Source: Reyranella sp. CPCC 100927
Lineage (GTDB): Bacteria > Pseudomonadota > Alphaproteobacteria > Reyranellales > Reyranellaceae
Direction: 5' to 3'
NCBI RefSeq assembly: GCF_007859315.1
Contig: NZ_VOHA01000005.1
Coordinates: 372,001 to 436,000 of the forward strand
DNA: 64,000 nucleotides
Positions 18,989 to 27,708 of this stretch are shown one piece after another. How positions within the stretch are numbered: position 1 is the stretch's first letter; each line of letters begins with the position of its first letter. The notes beneath the pieces are model-generated. The model saw only the letters and a list, made by a program, of their open reading frames with translations, made no database searches and had not been told where the DNA came from. The position numbers and the translations under genes are program-made.

Positions 18989-19071
18989 AAATGCACTCTG
19001 CGATGCCAGGTTGGAAGATGATTTCATGATTCTTCCAAATTTTCTGTTTCATGACAGCATAAAGTGCATTA
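18989..19071. promoter_or_regulatory. Divergent promoter region with paired GTGCATT motifs
   Basis: The region between the aminotransferase (-) and C45 hydrolase (+) is AT-rich compared with its surroundings. It holds an inverted pair of one motif: AAATGCACTC at 18989-18998 (GAGTGCATTT on the other strand) and AAGTGCATTA at 19062-19071. Similar sites occur at 30098-30107 and 31989-31998. Regulator sites for both genes are inferred, possibly for the GntR protein at 29034. Confidence 0.5.
19012..19037. promoter_or_regulatory. Inverted repeat TGGAAGA-N12-TCTTCCA
   Basis: Perfect 7-base arms (19012-19018 and 19031-19037) lie midway between two divergent genes. The size and spacing suit a dimeric regulator operator. 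Symmetry is seen; binding is inferred. Confidence 0.45.
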
Positions 19072-19084
19072 GCGTCGGAACACG

Positions 19085-20254
19085 ATGGAGCGAAGGAACG
19101 GTGGCGCGATGGTTGAAGCCTGTCCTTTGATTGAACTGACGGGCCCTGCGTTCGACCGTGGCCGCGACTATGGGCGCAAGGCCCGACAACGCATCGTCAA
19201 AGGCATCGCGCACTACGCGCGTCAGCTCGAGGCGCTTTCCGTCGATGACGCGCAGATCCGCCAACTGGTCGGCGATTACCTGCCGGTCATCGAAAGCTTC
19301 GAGCCCGCCTATATTGAGGAAATGCGCGGCATCGCCGAGGGTGCCGGCGTCGCCTTCGAGCATATCGTTCTGCTCAATGCCCGCACCGAGATCCTGAAAT
19401 TGGGCCAACGGCCCGACCTGCGGCGCAAGCTGATGCAGGACGAAGGCCCCGACGGCTGCACCGGTGTCGTCGTTCTGCCCAGCGCTAGCCGCGACGGCGC
19501 GCTGATCCATGCCCAGAACTGGGACTGGAAGATGGAATGCGCCGAGACGGCCGTGGTACTGCGCATCCGCAACAGCGACGGGCCGGACATCCTGACCTTC
19601 ACCGAGGCCGGCGGACTGGCGCGCTCCGGTTTCAATTCGGCTGGTATCGCGATCACCGCCAACTACCTGGAATCGGACCGCGACTATCGCGAGATCGGCG
19701 TGCCGCTGGCGTTGATCCGGCGCAAGGTGCTGGAGCAGGAGCTGCTGGCGATGGCCATGCGGGCCGTCTATGTGACGCCGAAGTCGGCCGCCAACAACAT
19801 GATCATCAGTCACAAGGATGGCGTAGCGATCGATTTCGAGTGCGCCCCGGACGAGACGTTCCAGGTGCATCCCGACCGTGGCCTGCTCGTCCACGCCAAC
19901 CACTTCGTCAGTCCCGTGGCGCTGTCGAAACTCAAGGATACGGGCATCGCCAACACACCCTGCAGCCTCTATCGCGACATCCGCGTGCGCGACATCTTGG
20001 CGCCACGGATCGGCGACATCACGCCTGATGCCGTCAAGGCCGGGCTGTTCGACGACTTCCAGACGCCATGGTCAGTGTGCCGGCCACCGCGGCCTAACCT
20101 CAGCAGCAACCTGAGCGCCACGGTCGCGATGATCGTGATGCAGCCAGCAACCGGCACCATGGATGTTGCCATGCTGCCGGCATTGAACCGCACGTTCACG
20201 ACCTATGATCTCGCCTCGACGTCACCGGCAGTGCATGCTGCCGCCAGCGACTGA
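19085..20254 (+). CDS. C45 family acyl-coenzyme A:6-APA acyltransferase-like Ntn hydrolase
   Basis: This is a 389-residue protein of the peptidase C45 (isopenicillin-N acyltransferase-like) Ntn-hydrolase family. These enzymes self-cleave before a cysteine that becomes the N-terminal nucleophile and then hydrolyse or transfer amide-linked acyl groups. The expected site is Gly124-Cys125 in DGCTGVVV, followed by HAQNWDWK, a hallmark of the family. No signal peptide is evident. The start could be ATG 19085 or 19109 (MVEACPLIEL); both have GGAA upstream. It precedes a binding protein and peptide-type transporter by 12 bases, so its substrate is probably imported by that system. Confidence 0.87.
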   Translation: MERRNGGAMVEACPLIELTGPAFDRGRDYGRKARQRIVKGIAHYARQLEALSVDDAQIRQLVGDYLPVIESFEPAYIEEMRGIAEGAGVAFEHIVLLNARTEILKLGQRPDLRRKLMQDEGPDGCTGVVVLPSASRDGALIHAQNWDWKMECAETAVVLRIRNSDGPDILTFTEAGGLARSGFNSAGIAITANYLESDRDYREIGVPLALIRRKVLEQELLAMAMRAVYVTPKSAANNMIISHKDGVAIDFECAPDETFQVHPDRGLLVHANHFVSPVALSKLKDTGIANTPCSLYRDIRVRDILAPRIGDITPDAVKAGLFDDFQTPWSVCRPPRPNLSSNLSATVAMIVMQPATGTMDVAMLPALNRTFTTYDLASTSPAVHAAASD

Positions 20255-20266
20255 GAGGACCACGAC

Positions 20267-21820
20267 ATGCGCCGACGCCATCCGCTGGCCGCCTGCCTTG
20301 CCATGGGTCTGACGCTGGCGATGCTGTCGCCGGCCGACGCACAGACCACCGTGAAACTGCGCCTGAAGACCGACATCCGCTCCACCGATCCGGGCGCCAA
20401 CCGCGATGGCCCGACCGACGGCGTCGTCCAGCACATGGTCGAAGGGCTGGTCGCGTTCCGCGAGGACACGTCCGTGGGCCCGCTGCTGGCCGAGCGCTAC
20501 GAGGTATCGGGGGATGGCAAGACCTACACGTTCACGCTGCGGCCTGACATCCGCTTTCACAATGGCGCCCCGCTGACGGCCGGTGACGTGGTGTGGTCGT
20601 GGCGGCGCTATCTCCATGGCCCCACGCAGTGGCGCTGCCTGCCGGAGTTCACGGGCGGCCTGGTGAATATCGACTCGGTCGTGGCACCGGACGATCGCAC
20701 GGTCGTCTTTACCTTCGACCGCCCATCGGCGCTGATCCTCGCCACCATGGCGCGGGTCGATTGCGGCGGTTCCGCCATCACCCATCGCGATTCGCTGGGG
20801 CCGGACGGCAAATGGCGCGATCCGGTCGGCACCGGCCCGTTCAAGATGGGCGAGTGGCGGCGCGGCCAGTACGTCGAGCTGGTGCGTTTCGACCAGTACG
20901 CGGCGCGCAGCGAGCCGCGCGACGGCTATACCGGCGCCAAGAAAGCCACGGTGGACAAGGTCCGTTTCGTCGTCATCCCCGATGCCGCGGCAGCCAAGGC
21001 GGCGCTGGTGAGCGGCGCTGTCGACATCGACCATGACATCGAGCCCGAGGACTTCGCCGAGCTCAAGGCGCGCCCCAACCTGAAGCTCGAGACGGCACCA
21101 ACCATGACGATGGTCACGGTCCTTTTCCAGACCCGGGACAAGGCCGTTCAGGACGTGCGTATCCGCCGCGCGCTCGCCCTGGCGCTCGATACGCGGGAGA
21201 TCACCGACGCGGTGACCGCCGGCACGGCGTCGCCCAACAATTCCGTGATCCCGGTCAGCAGTCCCTACTACACCAAGGTGCAAGCTGCCGGCTACACGCG
21301 CGACCTTGCCGCCGCGCGCAAGCTTCTCGCCGAGGCCGGCTACAACGGCCAGACGATCAAGATCCTGGCCAACAAGCGGTTCAAAAGCTCGTTCGACGTC
21401 GCCGTGCTGGTCCAGGCGGCGGCCCAGCAGATCGGCTTGAAGATCGATGTCGAAGTGCTCGACTGGGCAACCCAGCTCGATCGCTATACCAAGGGCGACT
21501 ACCAGATCCAGTCGTTCCCCTATTCCGCCCGCCTCGATCCGTCGCTCAGCTACGAGATGGTGAGCGGCCCCAAGGCCACGCAACCGCGCAAGGTGTGGGA
21601 CAACCCGGAAGTCGAGGCGATCCTGCGCGAGTCCATGCAGATCGCCGACCGTGACAAGCGGCAGGCCCTGTTCGACACCCTGCATCGGCGTCAGATCGAG
21701 GAATTGCCGCTGATCATGATCTACAACGAGGTTCAGATCGCCGCCATGCGCAAGAACCTCGATGGCTACAAGGGCTGGCCGACCGGCCAACCGCGCCTGT
21801 GGGGCGTCACGCTCAACTGA
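20267..21820 (+). CDS. Family 5 solute-binding protein, first of three paralogues
   Basis: This is a periplasmic receptor of a peptide-type importer, 517 residues. The signal peptide spans about residues 1-26 (LAMGLTLAMLSPADAQ). After it comes DIRSTDPGANRDGPTD, a block shared with the binding proteins at 26061 (DIRSSNPGVNRDANSD) and 30178 (DIRSVEPGINRDANTD). All three also end with a Tyr-Lys-x-Trp...WGV tail. It is directly followed by the permeases, 12 bases away, and is the canonical receptor of the cluster. Confidence 0.93.
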   Translation: MRRRHPLAACLAMGLTLAMLSPADAQTTVKLRLKTDIRSTDPGANRDGPTDGVVQHMVEGLVAFREDTSVGPLLAERYEVSGDGKTYTFTLRPDIRFHNGAPLTAGDVVWSWRRYLHGPTQWRCLPEFTGGLVNIDSVVAPDDRTVVFTFDRPSALILATMARVDCGGSAITHRDSLGPDGKWRDPVGTGPFKMGEWRRGQYVELVRFDQYAARSEPRDGYTGAKKATVDKVRFVVIPDAAAAKAALVSGAVDIDHDIEPEDFAELKARPNLKLETAPTMTMVTVLFQTRDKAVQDVRIRRALALALDTREITDAVTAGTASPNNSVIPVSSPYYTKVQAAGYTRDLAAARKLLAEAGYNGQTIKILANKRFKSSFDVAVLVQAAAQQIGLKIDVEVLDWATQLDRYTKGDYQIQSFPYSARLDPSLSYEMVSGPKATQPRKVWDNPEVEAILRESMQIADRDKRQALFDTLHRRQIEELPLIMIYNEVQIAAMRKNLDGYKGWPTGQPRLWGVTLN

Positions 21821-21832
21821 TCCTGGCGACCC

Positions 21833-22777
21833 ATGCTCAGCTACATCCTGCGCCGCCTGGCCTTCACCATTCCGACGCTGCTGCTGGTGGCGATCGCGGT
21901 CTTCACCCTGGTGCGGCTGATCCCGGGTGACCCGGTGCAGCTGATGCTGGGCGACGCGGCCGATCCGGCGCAGGTCACGGAGATGCGCCGCGCGCTCGGC
22001 CTCGAAGAGCCATTGCCCGTGCAGTTCGCGCTGTGGCTCAGCAAGGTGGCCGTCGGCGATCTCGGCAACTCGATCAGCAACGGCCTGCCGGTGCTGCCGC
22101 TGATGATCGAGCGCTTCCAGGTCAGCGGCGTGATCGTGCTGCTCGCGGTTCTTTGTGCCGCCCTGATCGCGGTGCCTGCCGGTCTGTTGGCGGCTTGGCG
22201 GCAAAACCAGCCGCTCGACCTCGCGATCGTGACGGGCGCCACGATGCTGCTGTCGATCCCGACCTTCTGGCTCGGACTTCTGTTGCTGCTGCTGTTCGGC
22301 CTCAAGCTCGGCTGGCTGCCGGTCGTGGGCTACGTGCCGTTCTCGGAGAATTTCGGCCAGGCGCTGCTCTACATCGTGCTGCCCATCGTCACCCTGACCA
22401 TGGTCGAAATCGGCGTCATGACCCGCATGTCACGCGCCGCCGCCATCGACGTGCTGCGCCTGGACTACGTGACGCACGCCCGGGCCAAGGGCCTGCCGGA
22501 GCGTCGCGTGCTGATGCGTCATGTGCTGCCCAACGCGTTTGCGCCAACCTGGACCCTGATCGGCCTGATCCTGGGCAACCTGCTGGGCGGCATCGCCGTG
22601 CTGGAGACCGTATTCACCCTACCCGGGCTGGGGCGCCTGCTGGTCGATTCGATCTTCGCGCGCGACTATCCCGTCGTGCAGGGCTGCCTGCTGTTCACGG
22701 CGCTGATCTACGTGCTGGTCAACCTGGTGGTCGACCTGTGTTACCCGCTGTTCGACCCCCGCGTGCAGGCCGAATGA
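21833..22777 (+). CDS. Peptide-type ABC transporter permease (DppB/GsiC-like)
   Basis: This is membrane subunit B of the second Opp-type importer, 314 residues. It has an N-terminal membrane segment (LAFTIPTLLLVAIAVFTLV), the conserved RLIPGDPV and the transporter loop DYVTHARAKGLPERRVLMRH. The start at 21833 follows the binding-protein stop by 12 bases. It overlaps the next permease by 4 bases (ATGA). Only one permease pair serves the three binding proteins in this cluster. Confidence 0.95.
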   Translation: MLSYILRRLAFTIPTLLLVAIAVFTLVRLIPGDPVQLMLGDAADPAQVTEMRRALGLEEPLPVQFALWLSKVAVGDLGNSISNGLPVLPLMIERFQVSGVIVLLAVLCAALIAVPAGLLAAWRQNQPLDLAIVTGATMLLSIPTFWLGLLLLLLFGLKLGWLPVVGYVPFSENFGQALLYIVLPIVTLTMVEIGVMTRMSRAAAIDVLRLDYVTHARAKGLPERRVLMRHVLPNAFAPTWTLIGLILGNLLGGIAVLETVFTLPGLGRLLVDSIFARDYPVVQGCLLFTALIYVLVNLVVDLCYPLFDPRVQAE

Positions 22778-23592
22778 TCATGAAGCTGCGCGGCAACACC
22801 CTCGTCGGCGGCACGCTGATCGGCATCGTGCTGCTCACCGCCCTCACCGCCGCCGTCTGGACGCCCTACAACCCGCTGCAGGTCAATCTGCGGGCCCGCC
22901 TCAAGCCGCCGTCGGACCTCTACTGGCTGGGAACCGACGAGTTCGGCCGCGATGTGCTGAGCCGCATCATGGCCGGCGCCGGCACCAGCGTTCTGGTTGC
23001 CTTGCTGACAGTGACGTTCGCCGTCGTGGTCGGCGTGATCCTGGGCGTCGTTGCGGGCTACGTGCGCGGCTGGACCGACCGCATCCTGATGTCCGTGAAC
23101 GACGCGCTGCTGGCCTTCCCCGGCATCCTGCTGGCACTGGGAGTCATGGTCGTGGTCGGCGCCAACAAGTACGGCATCGTGCTGGCGCTCGGCTTGGCCT
23201 ACGCACCGTCGGTCGTGCGCGTGGTACGTGGCACGGTGCTGTCGGTGCGCGAGCGCGAATATGTCGAGGCCTCGCGCATGATCGGCAATGGCGAGATCTA
23301 CTCGATGGTGCGCCATGTCATGCCCAACTGCATCGCGCCGATCGCGGTGCTGTCGACCAGCATGTTCGGCTGGGTACTACTGTCGGAAAGCGCGCTGAGC
23401 TTCCTGGGCTTAGGCGTACCGCCGCCGGCGCCGACCTGGGGCAACATGCTGGCGGCCAGCCGACCCTACATGGAGACCGCGACCTGGCTCGGCATCGCGC
23501 CGGGCCTGTGCATTGCCTTCACCCTGCTGGGCATCAACCTGCTGGGTGACAGCCTGCGCGACCGCCTCGATCCGAGGATGGCGCACGCATGA
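22774..23592 (+). CDS. Peptide-type ABC transporter permease (DppC/GsiD-like)
   Basis: This is membrane subunit C, 272 residues, with the conserved block YWLGTDEFGRDVLSRIM and the EAA-type loop REYVEASRMIGNGE. Its ATG overlaps the preceding stop; the ATG at 22780 (MKLRGN) is an alternative. The stop overlaps the start of the fused ATPase. It is slightly short for the family because the N-terminal cytoplasmic tail is only a few residues long. Confidence 0.94.
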   Translation: MIMKLRGNTLVGGTLIGIVLLTALTAAVWTPYNPLQVNLRARLKPPSDLYWLGTDEFGRDVLSRIMAGAGTSVLVALLTVTFAVVVGVILGVVAGYVRGWTDRILMSVNDALLAFPGILLALGVMVVVGANKYGIVLALGLAYAPSVVRVVRGTVLSVREREYVEASRMIGNGEIYSMVRHVMPNCIAPIAVLSTSMFGWVLLSESALSFLGLGVPPPAPTWGNMLAASRPYMETATWLGIAPGLCIAFTLLGINLLGDSLRDRLDPRMAHA

Positions 23593-25232
23593 CCGGCCCC
23601 ACCCTGTTGTCCGTCGAGGGCCTGAAGCTGCGGGCGACCGGCATCGGCAGCCTGGTCGTCGACGATGTTTCGTTCACCATCGGCCGCGGCGAGTTCCTCG
23701 CCGTCGTGGGTGAGTCGGGCAGCGGCAAGACGATGGCGGCGCGCGCCATCCTGGGCCTGCTGCCGCCGGCCATCGCCCGTGTCGACGGCCGCATTCGACT
23801 GGACGGCGAGGATCTGACGCAGGCAACGCCGGAGCGTCTGCGGCAGTTGCGCGGGCCGGCCATCGGCATGGTCTTCCAGGAGCCGATGGTCTCGCTCAAT
23901 CCGGCGCTCACCATCGGCACGCAGATGGCCGAGGGCCTCAAGCTGCATCGCCGCCTCTCGCCGCAGGACATTCGCGACAAATCGATCGAGATGCTGCAGC
24001 GGGTCCAGATTCGCGATCCGGAGCGTTGCCTGGCCGCCTTCCCGCACGAGTTTTCCGGCGGTATGCGCCAGCGCATCATGCTGGCGTCAGTCATGCTGCT
24101 GCGCCCCAGCCTGTTGATCGCCGACGAACCGACCACCGCGCTCGACACCCTGGTGCAGCGCGAGGTGCTCGACCTGATGGTCGAGTTGGCGCGCCAGGAA
24201 GGCACCGCGGTGATGCTGATCACCCACAATCTCGGCCTGGTCGCGCGCTACGCCCAGCGCGCCGTCGTGCTCCAGCGCGGCAAGCTGGTGGAAAGCGGCC
24301 CGGCGCAGCAGATCCTGTCGGCGCCGACGCATCCCTACACGCGCCAGCTCGTTGACGCGCTGCCGCATCGCGAGGCTGCGGCACGACGCGATGCCCCCGG
24401 CGAACCGGTGATCGCCGCCCGTGGGCTGGAGGTGACGTTCGGCGGCCGGCGTCGCCTCTTCGGCAAACGCCCCTCGGTGCGCGCCGTCGACGGCGTCGAC
24501 CTCGAAGTCCGCGCCGGCGAAACGGTGGCGGTCGTGGGTGGCAGCGGTTCGGGCAAGACCACGTTGGGCCGCGCCATGCTGCGCTTGATCCCGGCGTCCG
24601 GCGGCCAGGTGCTGTTCCGCGGCAACGACGTCCTGTCGGCCGATCGCGCCACGCTGCGTGCCTTTCGCCTGGGCTGCCAGCTGGTGTTCCAGGACCCCTA
24701 TTCGTCCCTCGACCCGCGCCTGCGGGTCGGCCAGACCGTAGCCGAACCGTTGCGCCACGTTCCTGAACTCGGTGCCGCCGACAAGGCACGCCGTGTCGAG
24801 GAGGTGCTCGAGGAAGTCGGCCTGGGTGGATTCAGCCGGCGCCTGCCGCACGAATTGTCTGGCGGACAACGCCAGCGCGTGGCGATCGCGCGCGCGATCG
24901 TGCGCCGGCCGGTGTTCGTGGTCGCCGACGAACCGGTGTCGGCACTCGACATGACCATCCAGAAACAGGTGCTGACCCTGTTCCGCGACCTGCAACGCCA
25001 GCGCGGCTTTGCCTGCCTGTTCATCTCGCATGACCTGGCCGCGGTCGAGGAAGTCGCCGACCGTGTCGTGGTGATGCAGGCCGGCCGCATCGTCGAGCAG
25101 GGCTCGCGCGATGACATCTTCGACCGACCGCAGCACGCCTATACCAAGGCACTGTTGGCGGCATCGCCGGCATTGGACATGCCGGCACGTGTGGCCCCGG
25201 CGGTCACCGGCAGAACCCACGCGAGGACCTGA
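23589..25232 (+). CDS. Fused double ATP-binding protein of peptide-type ABC transporter (DppD-DppF fusion)
   Basis: This 547-residue protein has two complete ATPase domains. The first half has GESGSGKT, FSGGMRQRI and [11 protein letters not shown]. The second half has GGSGSGKT, LSGGQRQRVAIA and [11 protein letters not shown]. It replaces the separate DppD and DppF subunits found in the first transporter of this window. The first half lacks the C-terminal cysteine cluster (RCP...C) usual in OppD proteins, and so does the second. The start overlaps the permease stop (ATGA). The arrangement resembles GsiA-type fusions. Confidence 0.95.
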   Translation: MTGPTLLSVEGLKLRATGIGSLVVDDVSFTIGRGEFLAVVGESGSGKTMAARAILGLLPPAIARVDGRIRLDGEDLTQATPERLRQLRGPAIGMVFQEPMVSLNPALTIGTQMAEGLKLHRRLSPQDIRDKSIEMLQRVQIRDPERCLAAFPHEFSGGMRQRIMLASVMLLRPSLLIADEPTTALDTLVQREVLDLMVELARQEGTAVMLITHNLGLVARYAQRAVVLQRGKLVESGPAQQILSAPTHPYTRQLVDALPHREAAARRDAPGEPVIAARGLEVTFGGRRRLFGKRPSVRAVDGVDLEVRAGETVAVVGGSGSGKTTLGRAMLRLIPASGGQVLFRGNDVLSADRATLRAFRLGCQLVFQDPYSSLDPRLRVGQTVAEPLRHVPELGAADKARRVEEVLEEVGLGGFSRRLPHELSGGQRQRVAIARAIVRRPVFVVADEPVSALDMTIQKQVLTLFRDLQRQRGFACLFISHDLAAVEEVADRVVVMQAGRIVEQGSRDDIFDRPQHAYTKALLAASPALDMPARVAPAVTGRTHART

Positions 25233-25233
25233 T

Positions 25234-26064
25234 ATGCCCCTTGGCTACTACGACGTCGGCGCCACGCCGTTCTTTGCGCTGCAGGCTGACCAGCGCGTCT
25301 CCTACTGCCTCTACGTGCCCAGGGCGCTGGCCGACGCGCCGGATCGCTCGGCCTGGCGGTTGATCGTTGCCATGCACGGCACCGGCCGCACCGCCACCAC
25401 CTATCGTGACAAGTTCGCCGACCTCGCCGAACGCGAGCGCTGCATCGTGCTGGCACCGCTGTTCCCGGTCGGTCTCATCGAGCCGGAGGAACTGTCCAAC
25501 TACAAGCGCCTGAAGTTCCACGACATGCGCTTCGACCTGCTGCTGCTGGCCATGGTCGACGAGGTCGGCCGCAAGTACGGAATCGACGTCAGCCGCTTTC
25601 TGCTGTTCGGTTTCTCCGGCGGCGGCCAGTTCGTTCATCGCGTCTTCCTGCTGCACCCGCATCGCCTGGCGGCGGTGTCGATCGGCGCGCCCGGTAACGT
25701 AACCTTGCTCGACAACACGCGCGATTGGTGGGTCGGTACCCGCAACCTGCGTGCCGAATTCGACACCGATATCGATCTGGCCGCCCTGCGCCGGGTGCGG
25801 GTGCAGATGGTGGTGGGCGCCGAAGACACCGAAACCTGGGAAATCACCTTGAAGCCCGGCAGTTCCGCGTGGATGGAAGGTGCCAACGATTCCGGCCGCA
25901 CCCGCATCGATCGCCTGGCGACGCTGAAGGCGAACTACGAGCAGCACGGCATCGCCGTTCGGCATGACCTGGTACCCGGCATCGGCCACGAAGGCTGGAA
26001 GGTGCTCGAACCGGTGCAGGCGTTCTTCATGTCGGTGTTGCGGGAACGGGAAAAGGCCACATGA
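25234..26064 (+). CDS. Alpha/beta hydrolase (PHB-depolymerase/esterase-like)
   Basis: This 276-residue serine hydrolase has the oxyanion region AMHGTGRTATTY near residue 47, the nucleophile elbow GFSGGG with Ser128, and a late histidine in PGIGHEGWK near 250. No signal peptide is evident, so it should act in the cytoplasm. The ATG at 25234 has a gcgagga ribosome site. It lies between the fused ATPase and the second binding protein, overlapping the latter by 4 bases, so it is translationally coupled to transport. Esterase or amidase activity on an imported conjugate is inferred. Confidence 0.82.
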   Translation: MPLGYYDVGATPFFALQADQRVSYCLYVPRALADAPDRSAWRLIVAMHGTGRTATTYRDKFADLAERERCIVLAPLFPVGLIEPEELSNYKRLKFHDMRFDLLLLAMVDEVGRKYGIDVSRFLLFGFSGGGQFVHRVFLLHPHRLAAVSIGAPGNVTLLDNTRDWWVGTRNLRAEFDTDIDLAALRRVRVQMVVGAEDTETWEITLKPGSSAWMEGANDSGRTRIDRLATLKANYEQHGIAVRHDLVPGIGHEGWKVLEPVQAFFMSVLREREKAT

Positions 26065-27608
26065 GGTTCATCGCCGGTCTCGTCGCTGTCGCACTGGCAG
26101 CCGGCAGCGCGTTCGCACAGGAAGGCCGTCGCATCGACGCGCTCACCGTGGCGCTGATCTCCGACATCCGCAGCAGCAATCCCGGCGTCAACCGGGATGC
26201 CAACTCCGACACGGTGCTGCATCACGTGGTCGAAGGCCTCGTCGCCTATCGCGAGGATCTGTCCGTCGCGCCGATGCTGGCCCAGTCCTGGCAGGTCGAG
26301 GATGGCGGCAAGACCTACCGCTTCCGCCTGCGCGAGGGCATGACGTTCCACAACGGCGCGCCCCTGACCTCGGCCGAGGTGGTTTGGAGCTGGCGCCGCT
26401 ATCTCGACCCCAAGACCCTGTGGACCTGCATCCGCTTCTTCGACGGCTCGCAAGGCCCGAAGGTTCTGGACGTCGAGGCCCCCGATCCACGCACCGTGGT
26501 ATTTCGCCTGCAGGAGGCATCGGGACTGTTCCTGATCGCCATGGCCAACCTGCAATGCAATGCCGCGATCCTGCATCCGGACTCGCTGGCAGCCGACGGC
26601 GCGTGGCGTGCGCCGATCGGCACCGGTCCGTACGTGTTTCGCGACTGGCAGCGCGGGCGCCAGGTCGAACTCGCCCGCTTCGATGGCTATCGCCCGGCCG
26701 ATGGTGCGCGCGATGGCATGGCCGGTGCCAAGTTGGCCCACGCCGCGCGTCTGCGGTTCCTCGCCATTCCCGACGCCTCGGTGATGAAAACGGCGCTGCT
26801 GGCCGGCAATGTCGACGTCGTGCCGGTGTTGTCGCCCAACGATATCGACGATGCCAAGGCGCGCGGCATCCAGGTCTCGGTGCAATCGACCCTGGCCTGG
26901 CAGGTCATGCTGATGCAGACACTGGATCCGGTGCTGGCCGACACGCGCATCCGCCGTGCCATCGCCCACGCGGTCAATCTGCGCGAGGTGGCGCAGTCCC
27001 TGTCCTTTGGCCTCGCCGGTCCCAATCCCGCCGCGGTACCGCTGGCCAGTCCGTACCACACCGATGCTTTCGCCACTTGGCCGGCACACGATCCAGCGGC
27101 TGCACGGCGGCTGCTCAAGGAGGCCGGCTACGCCGGCCAGCCGATCAAGATCCAGACCAGCACGCGGCCCGGCGGCTACTTCGATGCCGCCGTGATGATC
27201 CAGGCCATGCTGGCCGACGTCGGCATCAATGCCCAGTTGGAGACCCTGGAGTGGGCCACCCAGCTGCAGAACTACAACCAGGGCAAGTTCCAGCTGTCCT
27301 CGTTCGTGTATTCCTCGCGGCTGGACCCGGCCTTCAGCTACTCCTCGCTGGTCGGCGACAAGAAGCGCTTCCCGTTCATCCAATGGGATGATCCCGAATC
27401 GAACAAGCTGCTGGATGCCGCCAAGCTGTCGACCGATCCGGCCGAACGCGGCCGGGTGTTCGCCGAACTTCATCGTCGCATGGCCGAAGCGGTGCCGATC
27501 CTGGGCATCTACAACCCGGTCGAGGTCACCGCGGCCGGACCGAAAGTGCGCGGCTACAAGACGTGGCCTGCTGGCAATGAGCGCTTCTGGGGTGTGTGGA
27601 AGGAATGA
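26061..27608 (+). CDS. Family 5 solute-binding protein, second paralogue
   Basis: This is a 515-residue periplasmic receptor with a signal peptide (LVAVALAAGSAFAQ) ending near residue 20. It shares DIRSSNPGVNRDANSD and the C-terminal GYKTWPAGNERFWGVW with the other two binding proteins, so it is an in-cluster duplicate. Its ATG overlaps the hydrolase stop (ATGA). No new permease or ATPase genes accompany it, so it presumably feeds the 21833-25232 transporter with a different ligand range. Confidence 0.93.
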   Translation: MRFIAGLVAVALAAGSAFAQEGRRIDALTVALISDIRSSNPGVNRDANSDTVLHHVVEGLVAYREDLSVAPMLAQSWQVEDGGKTYRFRLREGMTFHNGAPLTSAEVVWSWRRYLDPKTLWTCIRFFDGSQGPKVLDVEAPDPRTVVFRLQEASGLFLIAMANLQCNAAILHPDSLAADGAWRAPIGTGPYVFRDWQRGRQVELARFDGYRPADGARDGMAGAKLAHAARLRFLAIPDASVMKTALLAGNVDVVPVLSPNDIDDAKARGIQVSVQSTLAWQVMLMQTLDPVLADTRIRRAIAHAVNLREVAQSLSFGLAGPNPAAVPLASPYHTDAFATWPAHDPAAARRLLKEAGYAGQPIKIQTSTRPGGYFDAAVMIQAMLADVGINAQLETLEWATQLQNYNQGKFQLSSFVYSSRLDPAFSYSSLVGDKKRFPFIQWDDPESNKLLDAAKLSTDPAERGRVFAELHRRMAEAVPILGIYNPVEVTAAGPKVRGYKTWPAGNERFWGVWKE

Positions 27609-27611
27609 TCC

Positions 27612-27691
27612 TTTCGGACCGCGCGCGTCCACGCGCGCACTGGCGCGCAGCGCCGGATCATGAGCACGCGTGGACGCGCGCGATCCAAAGA
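27612..27691. repeat. Imperfect inverted repeat, family A copy 3
   Basis: Arms 27612-27639 and 27665-27691 are reverse complements apart from one indel and two mismatches; the core is CGCGCGCGTCCACGCG. The layout (28-base arms, about 25-base spacer) matches the copy at 4142 with a diverged core. It sits between the second binding protein and the amidase gene and could partly separate their expression. Confidence 0.8.
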
Positions 27692-27708
27692 ACTGAGGAG
27701 ATCAACGA

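Noticed and set aside
20222-22204. 660-codon minus-strand open frame
   Set aside because: It lies antisense to a receptor and permease with clear family features; its His/Gln/Arg-rich composition is typical of shadow frames.
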